Assembly: GCA_002449335.1 (NCBI GenBank)
Contig: DKDL01000031.1
Span: forward strand, 1 to 27,700
DNA: 27,700 nt
Origin: Succinatimonas sp. UBA6849
Lineage (GTDB): Bacteria > Pseudomonadota > Gammaproteobacteria > Enterobacterales > Succinivibrionaceae
Direction: 5' to 3'
Shown one piece after another: positions 16,123 through 25,220 of the stretch (position 1 is the first letter of the stretch; each line of letters begins with the position of its first letter). Below the pieces are notes generated by a model. It made no database searches. It saw only the letters and a list, made by a program, of their open reading frames with translations, and was not told the origin of the DNA. Made by a program: the position numbers and the translations under genes.

Positions 16123-17925
16123 ATGACAGACACTAAGAAATACAAGTTGTTACCAACAGGTGAAGATACTTTTTCTGAAGTAATAACTCAAAATAAATAC
16201 TATGTAGATAAGACTTCTTATCTAAGATCTGTCTTTGCTGAAGATGGTAGTTCTGTACTTTTATTTACAAGACCTCATAGATTTGGAAAAAGTCTACTTA
16301 TGGATATGTTTGCAGATTTTCTACGCTTAAATGTAAATGATCCTTCTGATACTTCATTTCAACAAAATCTTTTTAAAGGTAAGAGTATTCTTCAAGACAA
16401 AGAATTTGTCGATAAGTTTATGGGGCAGTTTCCTGTACTTTATTTGTCTCTAAAAGATGTACATGGAAGAGATTTTTATAAAGCTTACAGAAAGCTGGCT
16501 TCAGTAGTTTCTTATGTTGGTAATCAGTTTTCTTGTCTTAACAATAGCACTGAAATTACAGAAGACGATAAAGATAAACTAAAAATACTTCAAAAATATT
16601 CATTGTTGAGAAACATTGATAATGAAGACTACCTTACAGGTTCCTTGTTTACTTTATAGTTAATTGTTTGTATAAGCATTTCAAAAGACAAGTCATTCTT
16701 CTAATAGATGAATATGATGTTCCTTTAGCTAAAGCTGCATCCGGAGAATATCATGAAGAAATGGTTGAACTCATCAGTTCTTTTTTAGGAGTACTAAAAA
16801 GTACTCCTAAAAATACAAATGAAGAGACGGCTCCACTTTTAAAAGTGGTAATGACAGGCTGTTTAAAGGTAGCTAAAAACTCTATCTTTACAGGTGTTAA
16901 CAACGTAGTTGTAAATACAGTTCTCAATACACAGACTAAATTTACATCTATCATAGGCTTCAACAAAGAGGAAACAAAAAAGGTCTTAGAAGACTATAAC
17001 CTAAGTGAATACGAGGGGATGGTCAAAGAAAACTATGATGGATACCGTTTCTATAATGAAGAAATGTTCTGTCCATGGGACGTTATCAATTTTGTTGCAG
17101 AAAACTATGAGCATAAATTAAATGGAACAGAATCTGACATAAAACCAGGCAACTATTGGAATGCAACGTCATCTTCTAAAATTTTGCAGGAATACTTAGG
17201 ATATCTCAGCATAACTATAAGAGAAAGACTACAGGATTTGGTTGATGGAAAGAGAATTGAAGTTTGCATCAATGATTCTATGAATTATGACGATTTAAAA
17301 CTCCATGATCCTGACGATTTCTTCTCATTATTACTGCATACAGGATATTTAACCGCAGTTGGTAACCCTTCAAAGAATAACTATCTTGTAAAGATACCAA
17401 ATGAGGAAATCTTAGAGTGCTTTAATACCAATATCACGAAGGTTTTCAATAAATTAGTAAAAGAAGGCCCTGATTTTAAAGCTGTTAACATTGCAAAAGC
17501 ATTATTAAATGGCAATGAGAAAAAAGTTGAAGACTTACTTTCAGAAGTAATCTTAGCTTATGTATCAACAAGAGACTTTGCTACAAAATCAAAAACCAGA
17601 GAACTTCTATCAGGGCTTTTTATCAGGAATTTTCTTTAATTGCAAAGATGTAATTTCAGGTTACAGATCAAACGCAGAAGCAGGTTTAGGTTGTCTTGAT
17701 TTTGCATTTAAAGATAATCCTGGCAAAACAGCTGTAGTTATTGAAATTAAGTCATGTGCAAGTACAGATGAACTTCTAAGCGCACAGAAAGTAGCATTAG
17801 AACAGATTAAAGAAAAGAAATATGCTGAAAGCTACATAAAAGACAGCTCAATAGACCATGTCTATGCTTATGCACTTGCTTTTTCAAATAAGTACTGCAG
17901 AGTAAAAGTAGAAACTCTTAAATAG
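16123..17925 (+). pseudogene. AAA-ATPase-like / PD-(D/E)XK nuclease family gene with two frame breaks
   Basis: Three consecutive frames (16123-16659, to 17639, to 17925) read as one protein of about 599 residues. Frame 1 has LPTGEDTFSEVI, YYVDKT and Walker A-like RPHRFGKS (residues 50-57), then stops. Frame 2 continues with Walker B VILLIDEYDVPL. Frame 3 has the C-terminal nuclease core GLGCLDFAF...VVIEIK, with D, E (codon 17743) and K (codon 17749) present. Removing one TA from TATA at 16655-16658 restores SLFTLVNCLYKHF. Removing one A from the A5 run at 17591-17595 restores SKPENFYQGF. The changes (+2 and +1) cancel, but the middle of the protein is lost. Family: AAA-ATPase_like plus PDDEXK_9; cellular role unknown. 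A sequencing or assembly error remains possible. Confidence 0.85.
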
Positions 17926-17966
17926 ATAAATCTAAAGAAAAACACATCAATCATTAGCAAATAAAG

Positions 17967-18000
17967 CCAATAATCATGTAAAGTAAAAGCTGATTATTGG
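17967..18000. terminator. Hairpin between the two convergent AAA/PD-(D/E)XK genes
   Basis: CCAATAATCA (17967-17976) pairs perfectly with TGATTATTGG (17991-18000) over 10 bp with a 14-base loop. The T tracts are imperfect: TCTATTTAT on plus, CTTTATTT on minus. It is probably a weak bidirectional terminator. Confidence 0.6.
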
Positions 18001-18091
18001 TCTATTTATGAAATTTAACATAATATAAATTATGCGAAGTTGCTATGTAAAAATAGACATTTTCTTTCCAACGAGCTTTTAACCTATTCTA

Positions 18092-19681
18092 TCATTCACA
18101 TAATATGATCCTTTCAATTTTGCATTGGTAACTTTGATTAGTTTGGTCATAACTGATACCAACTAGTAAAATTTCTCCAATGCTAATGTCGAGTTTCTTT
18201 CTGTAGTTTAGCTGTTCTAGATGTTCTAATGCAATTTCTGGAGAAACATCGCACATAATGCCGATTATTATGAACGGTTTTTCTAATTCAAGTTTTGGAA
18301 TAAAAACAAGATCTTTATAATCAGATGATCCTTCTAAATTTGTTTGTAATGCATAGTTATCATATGTTCCTACATACAATGCTTCTAAAATGTTATAAGC
18401 TACTTCATCAATGGAAGTGCTTTTAAGAGATGAATCATTTGACTTTCTATTGTTTAAAAGATTCTCAACTGATTTTGTTTTTAAAGATGAGATGTAATTT
18501 AGAAGTTCAAAAGATGAATTGACTAGCTTTACAATGGATGTTTCATCTCTTTTTTCATTCAGAGTACGCTTGAATTCACGTTTTACTTCTTCATTTGGTA
18601 TGTAAGCAATTTTTTTCCAATAGTTGCAATCGTTAGCTGACAGGTATCCTAGATGAATCAGACGTGTAAGAACTTCATTGACAGTTTTAAACTCTTCCAT
18701 TTTATAGCAGTGATTTGCCATTGAGATGTAAACTGTTTCCCCTTCTACAAGTCTTTGCAAGGCATCTCTAAGTCCAGGTATATCCATGTTGATTAGGTTT
18801 CTGTCATGAAGATGAGGATTTCTTGAGGTCCAGTGATCAGAAAAAGAATCGTACTCTAGAGCATCAAAAACGGAAATAGGATTAAAAATCTGGTAATCTC
18901 CGTCAATGGTATATCCTCCATACCATTTTTTCAGATTTTGGTAGTCAGCCTGATGTTTTAGACACAGAGTTTTAACGAATTCTTCGGTTAAACCAAAATA
19001 TGGCGCCATCTCTATGCCTGATGTCATAGTGTACTCATCAAACATGTTTAAACCGCAGCTGACTCTAAGATTGTCAATTGGCAGAATACCTGTCACATAT
19101 GAGAGTGCAACATAACTTTGATCTTTTAACAGGCTGGTTAACCAATTAAGATAAAGGCTGGCGTTAACAGCACTTATCTCATTCTTTCGTATCATATAGT
19201 CGTAATCATCAATCACTATAATGAATGGTATGCCAGTCTTTTGATAGACATCTTCTAGGCAATGTGACAGGTACGAACCATCATCAAATGAGGACTCCGG
19301 ATAAGCTTCTTTTAATTCCACTTTAATGCTACTTGTAATAGTCTTAATCATCTTTTCTACGTCATGAGAGTCATTACAAAACTCCCTATCGATATTGAAA
19401 AAGATAACATTGTATTGATTTAAGTGTTTTCTGTAGTTCTGATCAGCGGCTACTTTTAACTTATCAAATTCTTCTGAACTATCTTTAGCTTTTGAGTAGT
19501 AGGAGCAGATCATTTTTGTAGCAAAAGTCTTAACAAATTGATGAGGTCTACTAACCATTATGTTGTGATCGAGAGTTTTAATGCGAAGGTTTAGCTTAAC
19601 TAAGAGCTCAGTTTGATCTATGAAGTTTTTACAGTTTCGTTCAGTTGTGATACTTGTGGTTGGATTTAGATAATTGCTCAT
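18092..19681 (-). CDS. AAA-ATPase-like / PD-(D/E)XK family protein with degenerate active sites
   Basis: A 529-residue open frame with AGGA seven bases before the ATG. It follows the architecture of the neighbouring gene at 16123-17925: an N-terminal AAA-like ATPase, a middle region (KWYGGYTIDGDYQIFNPISV resembles the family's 'YdGY.f....yNPwsv' motif) and a C-terminal nuclease fold. Key residues have changed. The Walker A-like segment is SRPHQFVKTF (44-53), with Val for the glycine before Lys. Walker B is IIVIDDYD (154-161), with Asp for Glu. In the nuclease core D457 remains, but E and K of the E-x-K motif align with G474 and M476. ATPase and nuclease activity are therefore doubtful, yet the frame is intact. 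Function unknown. Confidence 0.8.
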   Translation of the reverse strand: MSNYLNPTTSITTERNCKNFIDQTELLVKLNLRIKTLDHNIMVSRPHQFVKTFATKMICSYYSKAKDSSEEFDKLKVAADQNYRKHLNQYNVIFFNIDREFCNDSHDVEKMIKTITSSIKVELKEAYPESSFDDGSYLSHCLEDVYQKTGIPFIIVIDDYDYMIRKNEISAVNASLYLNWLTSLLKDQSYVALSYVTGILPIDNLRVSCGLNMFDEYTMTSGIEMAPYFGLTEEFVKTLCLKHQADYQNLKKWYGGYTIDGDYQIFNPISVFDALEYDSFSDHWTSRNPHLHDRNLINMDIPGLRDALQRLVEGETVYISMANHCYKMEEFKTVNEVLTRLIHLGYLSANDCNYWKKIAYIPNEEVKREFKRTLNEKRDETSIVKLVNSSFELLNYISSLKTKSVENLLNNRKSNDSSLKSTSIDEVAYNILEALYVGTYDNYALQTNLEGSSDYKDLVFIPKLELEKPFIIIGIMCDVSPEIALEHLEQLNYRKKLDISIGEILLVGISYDQTNQSYQCKIERIILCE

Positions 19682-19787
19682 AATGAAATCCTAAAAATGA
19701 TCTTAATTTCATTATAACAGACTATAATTATAATTGTGAATTATATTTATATATTATGAACCTACCTTTTAGATTCCAAATATAAGA

Positions 19788-19809
19788 AAGCTCCTCTAGA
19801 GAGGAGCTT
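19788..19809 (-). terminator. Terminator of the importer-oxidase operon
   Basis: AAGCTCCTC (19788-19796) pairs with GAGGAGCTT (19801-19809), 9 bp with a 4-base loop. Read on the minus strand it is followed by TCTTATATTT. It lies about 30 bases past the stop codon of the last oxidoreductase gene. The T tract is imperfect. Confidence 0.75.
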
Positions 19810-19840
19810 AGAATTAAGAAAATTGAGCTCTTGTTAAGCT

Positions 19841-21169
19841 CTAGATCTCACTTCTTGCGTGCATATCTTCCCAAACAAGACGAGCTGTTGCACCAACTGT
19901 TCTAAATGGTTCTGGTGGACAGTAACTTGGTGCATCGCACTGTTGCATATAGCGTAGTTCTTCACTATCTCTACCACATACCCAATCTGCTAAGAAAGTA
20001 CCACACATTGATGCTCTTGTAACACCTGTTCCATCACAGGCTGCTCCTGCGTAAACATTCTTACCTACATTTGCAAAGAAAGGCAAGGTGTTTCTTGATA
20101 ATGGAATAAAGCCACCGTAAACATACTCAAAATTTACATGTGAGAGCTGAGGAAATCTGTTATTAAAGGCTCTGCGTAGCTTGTAAATTGACTTATATAG
20201 ACGCTCAGGAGCGATGTTGATATGAGTAGCAAAGCTAATATCTGTTCTTACATACAAGCGCTTAGTTGTAGTGTAACGTAAAGTTGCTCCAGCAGGATGT
20301 GCTGAACATAAGCCCCATGGTTTGGCCCCATGTAATGTAGCAATTTCTTCATCAGTAAGCTCTCTTGTATGAGCACCAAAGCTGTGTATGCCAATAATGT
20401 TATCAGAACCTTTAGCACCGAAGTTCTTAATGAAAGCATTAACTGTCATGATAACTTGTTTGCATGAGATGATTTTGCCATTAGTAAGTTTTACTTGAGG
20501 AACTTCACCTTCTAAAACTTCTAACACAGGACAATTCTCAAAGACATGAACGTTCTTTGGTAAAACCGTAGCAAGTCCCCTTACTGTCTCTGATGGATTG
20601 ATAAGAATAGTACCTGGTGTATAAAGAGCTTTAAAATAGAAGTCTGTACCTAATCTTTTAGCTACTTCATCTTTATCAAACCACTGATATTCTGCTCCCA
20701 TAACATCAAGGAACTCGGCTAGCATATTTAAATACTTCAAACTGCCCTTTTCACGAGCTGTTTGATGCATACCAGCCTGTTGCCAGTCGATCTGAAGATT
20801 GTTCTCTTCTTTGATCTTAACCATTCTATCTATAACATATCGATTGAGTCTAAATCTCCATTTCTGATCGTCTAAAGTAAAGTTAGGATCACCTACAATG
20901 CTGTGTGGTACATCAATGATAAAGCCTGCGTTTCTTCCACTTGAGAAATAGCCTACAGGCATTGCATCAAATAATGCAATAGTTGCATCAGGCTTGTTCT
21001 CTGCTAATCTAAAAGCAGCATTAACACCGCCAAAGCCAGCACCTACTACAACGTAGTCATATGATCTTTCAATTTCATCTACAGAATTGAATTGATGATT
21101 TTTATAACGTGAAGTTTCAAACCAACCGTTTTTACCTGAAGCTTCAGGAAATCTATCAGTCTGTTTCAT
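19841..21169 (-). CDS. FAD-dependent amino-acid/amine oxidoreductase, DAO family (second of two)
   Basis: A 442-residue flavoprotein of the D-amino-acid oxidase/glycine oxidase (DAO) fold. The Rossmann FAD motif is VVVGAGFGGVNAAFRL (40-55), followed by SSGRNAGFI (76-84), a segment like that of PuuB-type gamma-glutamylputrescine oxidases. The C-terminus closes the FAD site with PEPFRTVGA. No signal peptide, so cytoplasmic. AGGA lies upstream of the ATG. It is a full-length paralogue of 22149-23486. It is last in a unit with metN, metI and metQ, separated from metQ by 94 bases that contain a terminator-like hairpin. The substrate is unknown; an imported methionine-related amino acid is plausible by context only. 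The electron acceptor is also unknown. Confidence 0.85.
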   Translation of the reverse strand: MKQTDRFPEASGKNGWFETSRYKNHQFNSVDEIERSYDYVVVGAGFGGVNAAFRLAENKPDATIALFDAMPVGYFSSGRNAGFIIDVPHSIVGDPNFTLDDQKWRFRLNRYVIDRMVKIKEENNLQIDWQQAGMHQTAREKGSLKYLNMLAEFLDVMGAEYQWFDKDEVAKRLGTDFYFKALYTPGTILINPSETVRGLATVLPKNVHVFENCPVLEVLEGEVPQVKLTNGKIISCKQVIMTVNAFIKNFGAKGSDNIIGIHSFGAHTRELTDEEIATLHGAKPWGLCSAHPAGATLRYTTTKRLYVRTDISFATHINIAPERLYKSIYKLRRAFNNRFPQLSHVNFEYVYGGFIPLSRNTLPFFANVGKNVYAGAACDGTGVTRASMCGTFLADWVCGRDSEELRYMQQCDAPSYCPPEPFRTVGATARLVWEDMHARSEI

Positions 21170-21223
21170 AAAGTTGATCCTACCTTAATGTAATTGTCAG
21201 AATTGTAATTTAGATAAAGTAAA

Positions 21224-21248
21224 GCCAGATAGCGTTAAGTTATCTGGC
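21224..21248 (-). terminator. Terminator-like hairpin between metQ (copy 2) and the last oxidase gene
   Basis: GCCAGATA (21224-21231) pairs with TATCTGGC (21241-21248), 8 bp, 9-base loop. On the minus strand TTTACTTTA follows. It is inside the operon, mirroring the metI-metQ hairpin of the first importer. Confidence 0.65.
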
Positions 21249-21263
21249 CTTTAATGTTATTGA

Positions 21264-22115
21264 TTAGTACTTAAATACAGGGATCTGTGAGTGCTTGTAT
21301 AACTCTAAGATCTTCTCTGCTACATCTTTTTGCTGATAAGCTTCGATTACTTTCTTGTAAACAGGATTGTCTTTGTCAGCAGTTCTTGCAGCTACGATGT
21401 TGATGTAAGGATTGTTTGCATCAATTTCACCTGTTGTATCCTGGAAGATAGCATCCTTATCAGGAGTTAAACCATTATCTGTAGCATAGTTAGCGTTAAT
21501 GATTGATACTGCTACATCTGGAATTAAGCTTGGAGTATTACCAGCATCAACCTCATAGAACTTGATGTTCTTTGTGTTCTCGGTTACATCACGAACTGTA
21601 GGTAAGTAGCCTTTTGACTCATCTAACTTAATTACACCTGCTTTCTCTAACAGCTTTAGAGCACGACCACCGTTAGTTGGATCGTTAGGAAGAGCAACAG
21701 TGTCACCGTCCTTTAACTCATCTAATGACTTAATTTTGTTAGAGTAAGCACCTAGTGGTGAAATGATAGTATCAGCAATGAATGATAACTTGTAACCATT
21801 TGCCTTGCAGTCAGCTTCTAAGAAAGCTTTGTGCTGGAAAGCGTTTAAGTCGATATCACCATCATTTAAAGCACGGTTAGGTAAGGTGTAATCAGCAAAC
21901 TTAACGATAGTAAGCTTAATGCCTTCTTTTTCAAGTTTGCTTGCAACAAGTTTCCACTCTTCAGTGTGCTCGCCTACAACACCTAATTTAACCTCTGTTA
22001 CTTTAGCAGCGGTGTTCTCTGTATTTTGAGCCTGGTCATTCTTGTCATCTCCACATGCTGTTAGAGTTAAACCTAAAGCAATGGCTGCTGCGGTTTTAAT
22101 AATATTTTTTAACAT
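21264..22115 (-). CDS. metQ: MetQ/NlpA family substrate-binding lipoprotein (copy 2)
   Basis: A 283-residue binding protein for the second MetNI importer. The signal peptide ends in lipobox LTAC with lipidated Cys21, then GDDKN; Gly and Asp at +2/+3 suit retention at the inner membrane next to the permease. A 20-residue linker rich in Asn and Gln precedes the binding domain (KLGVVGEHTEEWKLVASKL). Family motifs: FADYTLPNRALNDGDIDLNAFQHKAFLEA, VALPNDPTNGGRALKLLEKAG and SIINANYATDNGL. AAGGA precedes the ATG. It is placed between two oxidoreductase genes instead of directly after metI. Related to but divergent from copy 1 at 15180-15971. Ligand unverified. Confidence 0.94.
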   Translation of the reverse strand: MLKNIIKTAAAIALGLTLTACGDDKNDQAQNTENTAAKVTEVKLGVVGEHTEEWKLVASKLEKEGIKLTIVKFADYTLPNRALNDGDIDLNAFQHKAFLEADCKANGYKLSFIADTIISPLGAYSNKIKSLDELKDGDTVALPNDPTNGGRALKLLEKAGVIKLDESKGYLPTVRDVTENTKNIKFYEVDAGNTPSLIPDVAVSIINANYATDNGLTPDKDAIFQDTTGEIDANNPYINIVAARTADKDNPVYKKVIEAYQQKDVAEKILELYKHSQIPVFKY

Positions 22116-22148
22116 TTGATTGTCCTTAAATTACTTATGATTTAAAAA

Positions 22149-23486
22149 TTAAACTTCAATTCCTGCCTGGAAATTCTTATAGGCAAGCGCAATATCTGCA
22201 CCAATAGTTCTAAAAGGCTCTGGTGGCAGATAACTTGGGAAATAGGTTCTCTTGATGTAATCAAGCTCTTTGCTCTCTACATTCTGAATGAGATCAGCAA
22301 GATAATTACCTAAAACAGTTGCCTTAGGCACGCCTGAACCATCAGGTGTAACACCTGCGTAAACGTTCTTAGCTACCTCACCGAACAATGATCTGGTGTT
22401 ACCTGTAAAGGAGATAAGACCACCATATACGTACTCAAAGTTAACGTCTTTTAATGAGGTAAAACGTCTGTCAAAGGCCCTGCGTAAAAGAGTCACAGCT
22501 TTGTTCTTACGATTAGGATCAATGTTTAAGTGTGTTGCAAAAGCAATATCAGTTCTTACAAAAATTCTTCTGTGAGGAGTCAATCTTACAGTGCAGCTAG
22601 CTGGATGTGTACCAACCAGCCCCCATGGTTTTAAGTCCTTAAAAGGCTCAAACTCTTCATCTGTAAGTTCACGAGTCATCGCACCAAAGCTATGAATGGC
22701 TGCTACAGGATCGGTTATCTTGCCAAGACCAAAAGCTTTGATAAATGCGTTGACTGTAAGAATCACCTTTTTAGTCTTAATTACTTTGCCGTTAGCTATG
22801 ACAACAGCAGGTTCATTACCGTCTTTAACTTCAATTACAGGAGTATTCTCAAAGACATCTACATTTTGAGGTAGGGCTAATGTCAAACCTCTAATAGCTT
22901 CAGATGGATTGTTTAAAGTACCATTTTCTACATATACAGACTTCTCATAAAAGTCAGTACCAAGTCTTGAGGCTGTTTCTTCTTTACCTAAAACCTGATG
23001 CTCAACCTGTAATTTGTCATAGAACTTGTCTAAAGCATCAAGATCTTTGATTCGATTTAAGTTCTTAACTGCTTTGTAGAAGCCATCATTTCTCCACTCA
23101 AAATCAAGATTGTGCTCTTTACGGATCTTCTCGATTCTGTCTATACCAATCTTATTTAAGTGAAGCAAGTACTCCTGATCTTCAACTGTGAATGTGTTTC
23201 TGCCAACTAGAGGTTTAGCAAACTGAGCATAGCTGATAAAGCCAGCGTTTCTGCCACTTGAGAAGAAGCCTACAGGAAGAGCATCAATTAAAGCTACAGT
23301 TGCAGATGGTTCATTCTCTACCAATCTAAAAGCAGCACTTACACCGCCAAAACCAGCACCTACAACCACATAGTCATAGCTGTCTTTAATGTCTTTTACA
23401 TCTTTGAACTTGGCGTTCTTGTTCTTTGAAAGCTCATACCAGGGATTTACGCCTGAGCCTTCTGGAAAATCTATTACCTTACTCAT
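22149..23486 (-). CDS. FAD-dependent amino-acid/amine oxidoreductase, DAO family (first of two)
   Basis: A 445-residue flavoprotein with the same plan as 19841-21169: VVVGAGFGGVSAAFRL, SSGRNAGFI, HSFGAMTRELTDEE, FATHLNI, NFEYVYGG and C-terminal PEPFRTIGA. The two align along their whole length and arose by duplication. They differ in the middle and in the residues around FISYAQFAKP (here) versus FIIDVPHSIV (the other), which may mean different substrates. It lies 16 bases after metI and 33 bases before metQ, so it is embedded in the transporter transcript. Cytoplasmic; substrate unknown. The tight placement is the best clue that it acts on what the importer brings in. Confidence 0.87.
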   Translation of the reverse strand: MSKVIDFPEGSGVNPWYELSKNKNAKFKDVKDIKDSYDYVVVGAGFGGVSAAFRLVENEPSATVALIDALPVGFFSSGRNAGFISYAQFAKPLVGRNTFTVEDQEYLLHLNKIGIDRIEKIRKEHNLDFEWRNDGFYKAVKNLNRIKDLDALDKFYDKLQVEHQVLGKEETASRLGTDFYEKSVYVENGTLNNPSEAIRGLTLALPQNVDVFENTPVIEVKDGNEPAVVIANGKVIKTKKVILTVNAFIKAFGLGKITDPVAAIHSFGAMTRELTDEEFEPFKDLKPWGLVGTHPASCTVRLTPHRRIFVRTDIAFATHLNIDPNRKNKAVTLLRRAFDRRFTSLKDVNFEYVYGGLISFTGNTRSLFGEVAKNVYAGVTPDGSGVPKATVLGNYLADLIQNVESKELDYIKRTYFPSYLPPEPFRTIGADIALAYKNFQAGIEV

Positions 23487-23502
23487 GATTTACTCTTACC
23501 TC

Positions 23503-24183
23503 TTAGTGGGTAGTTTTCTTAATGATGACGTTACCGATTGACTGAATGATTGCAACCATAATTAAGATCACAAGCACAGTTACATAGGTAACATCAGTCT
23601 GACCTCTCTGGTGACCATATCTTATTGCAAAGTCACCTAAGCCACCACCACCTATGGCACCTGCCATTGCGGTAAGACCAATCAGGCTGATTGCTGTGAT
23701 CTGTGTTACACGTACTAAGTGAGAGATACTCTCTTTTAAATAAACTCTAAAGATAATACCAACTGCGCTTGAACCCATGCTTTGAGCTGCTTCAACAAGG
23801 CCTCTGTCAACACTTGATAAAGCACTTTCTACCTGTCGAGAGAAGAAAGGTACAGTACCAACTACTAAAGGTACGATAGCACCAACGGTTCCGATTGCAG
23901 TTCCCACTACAAATCGTGAAAAAGGAATTAAAGCTGCCAACAAGATAACAAATGGAATTGAACGGAATAAGTTAATCACACAGCTTAGGATTGTGAAAAC
24001 ATACTTATTCTCTAAAATACCGTCACGCTTAGTTACAATCAGTACAACACCAAAGAATAAACCTAAGGCAAAAGCAATCACACCTGAGACAGACAACATG
24101 TAAAAGGTCTGCTCAACGCTAAGCCATAACTCATCAACTTTTGGTACTACATTAGGAATTAAATCTACAATTACATTACTCAT
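23503..24183 (-). CDS. metI: Methionine-type ABC importer permease MetI (copy 2)
   Basis: A 226-residue permease. The EAA loop begins EAAQSMGSSAVGIIFRVYLKES; the usual LP at its end is replaced by LK, so it is less canonical than copy 1. GGGGLGDFAIRYGHQRGQ follows, as in MetI. Its start overlaps the end of metN by 8 bases, consistent with translational coupling. It is followed after 16 bases by an oxidoreductase gene instead of metQ. Confidence 0.94.
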   Translation of the reverse strand: MSNVIVDLIPNVVPKVDELWLSVEQTFYMLSVSGVIAFALGLFFGVVLIVTKRDGILENKYVFTILSCVINLFRSIPFVILLAALIPFSRFVVGTAIGTVGAIVPLVVGTVPFFSRQVESALSSVDRGLVEAAQSMGSSAVGIIFRVYLKESISHLVRVTQITAISLIGLTAMAGAIGGGGLGDFAIRYGHQRGQTDVTYVTVLVILIMVAIIQSIGNVIIKKTTH

Positions 24184-25213
24184 GGCTTAATACCTCAACT
24201 TTAACGTTATCCTGATCTAATGATGCTAGTGCTTTGTCAATTGCCTCTTTGTCTCCTGAGAAGATACATACTGTGCCTCCAATAGGATTGCCGTGTAACA
24301 AAGCAACATCAGCTAAGATGATATTGATAGCAACGTGGTACTTCTCTGTAAGTGAAGAAATAATAGGCTCTGATACACCTTTACCGATGTAAGACAGTCT
24401 TACTAGGACATCACCATTTTGCAGATTTAAGAAATCCTTATAGCGTTTTATTAAGATTTCAGCCTTTGATAGATTTGAAGTTGCCTTCATGAATCGTGTG
24501 GTTACATCACTCTTTGGATTTGAGAAGACATTAAAGATCTCACCTTGCTCTACTACCTTGCCCTTTTCCATTACAGCAACACGAGAGCATAGATCTTTTA
24601 CTACATCCATTTCGTGAGTAATTACAACGATGGTTAACTTTAGCTTTTCATTTAACTTCTTTAAAAGCTCAATGATTTCATAGGTGGTTTGAGGATCCAA
24701 AGCTGAGGTAGCCTCATCACAAAGTAATACTTTTGGATCTAAAGCTAAAGCTCTTGCAATAGCCACACGCTGTTTCTGACCACCTGACAACTGACTTGGA
24801 TAGTTATCAATTCTGTCTGACAGATCAACTAGCTTTAAAAGTTCTTTTGCCTTTTTAATCTGATCTTCTTTCTTGATGCCTTTATAGGCTAATGGATATA
24901 GAACATTCTCAAGAACGGTTCTTGAAGGCATTAAGTTGAAGTGCTGGAAGATCATGCCGATGTTTGAACGCTGACGACGCAGTTCTTTTGAATTTAGAGA
25001 TGTAAGTTCAACTCCATCTACAATTACCTTACCACCTGCATCAGGATGCTCTAACAAATTGATACAGCGAACTAAGGTAGATTTACCTGCGCCTGAGAAG
25101 CCGATGATACCGAAGATCTCACCTGCTTTGATATCGATTGATACATCATCAACAGCTTTGATGATTTCTTGCTTTCTAGTATATGTCTTGCTGATATGCT
25201 CAAGATGAATCAT
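24176..25213 (-). CDS. metN: Methionine-type ABC importer ATP-binding protein MetN (copy 2)
   Basis: A 345-residue ATPase. Walker A is GFSGAGKST (38-46), the Q-loop is FQHFN, the signature is LSGGQKQR (142-149), Walker B is VLLCDEAT, and the switch His lies in ITHEMDVV. Residues about 262-340 are the NIL regulatory domain, including LHGNPIGGTVCIF. This is the first gene of a five-gene unit: metN, metI, oxidase, metQ, oxidase. The leader has nested inverted repeats that include the ribosome-binding region. Confidence 0.95.
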   Translation of the reverse strand: MIHLEHISKTYTRKQEIIKAVDDVSIDIKAGEIFGIIGFSGAGKSTLVRCINLLEHPDAGGKVIVDGVELTSLNSKELRRQRSNIGMIFQHFNLMPSRTVLENVLYPLAYKGIKKEDQIKKAKELLKLVDLSDRIDNYPSQLSGGQKQRVAIARALALDPKVLLCDEATSALDPQTTYEIIELLKKLNEKLKLTIVVITHEMDVVKDLCSRVAVMEKGKVVEQGEIFNVFSNPKSDVTTRFMKATSNLSKAEILIKRYKDFLNLQNGDVLVRLSYIGKGVSEPIISSLTEKYHVAINIILADVALLHGNPIGGTVCIFSGDKEAIDKALASLDQDNVKVEVLSHE

Positions 25214-25220
25214 TACTCTT

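Noticed and set aside
16655..17595. Programmed ribosomal frameshifting in the AAA/PD-(D/E)XK gene
   Set aside because: Two shifts would be needed, there is no canonical slippery heptamer at TATA or at the A5 run, and simple insertions explain both sites.
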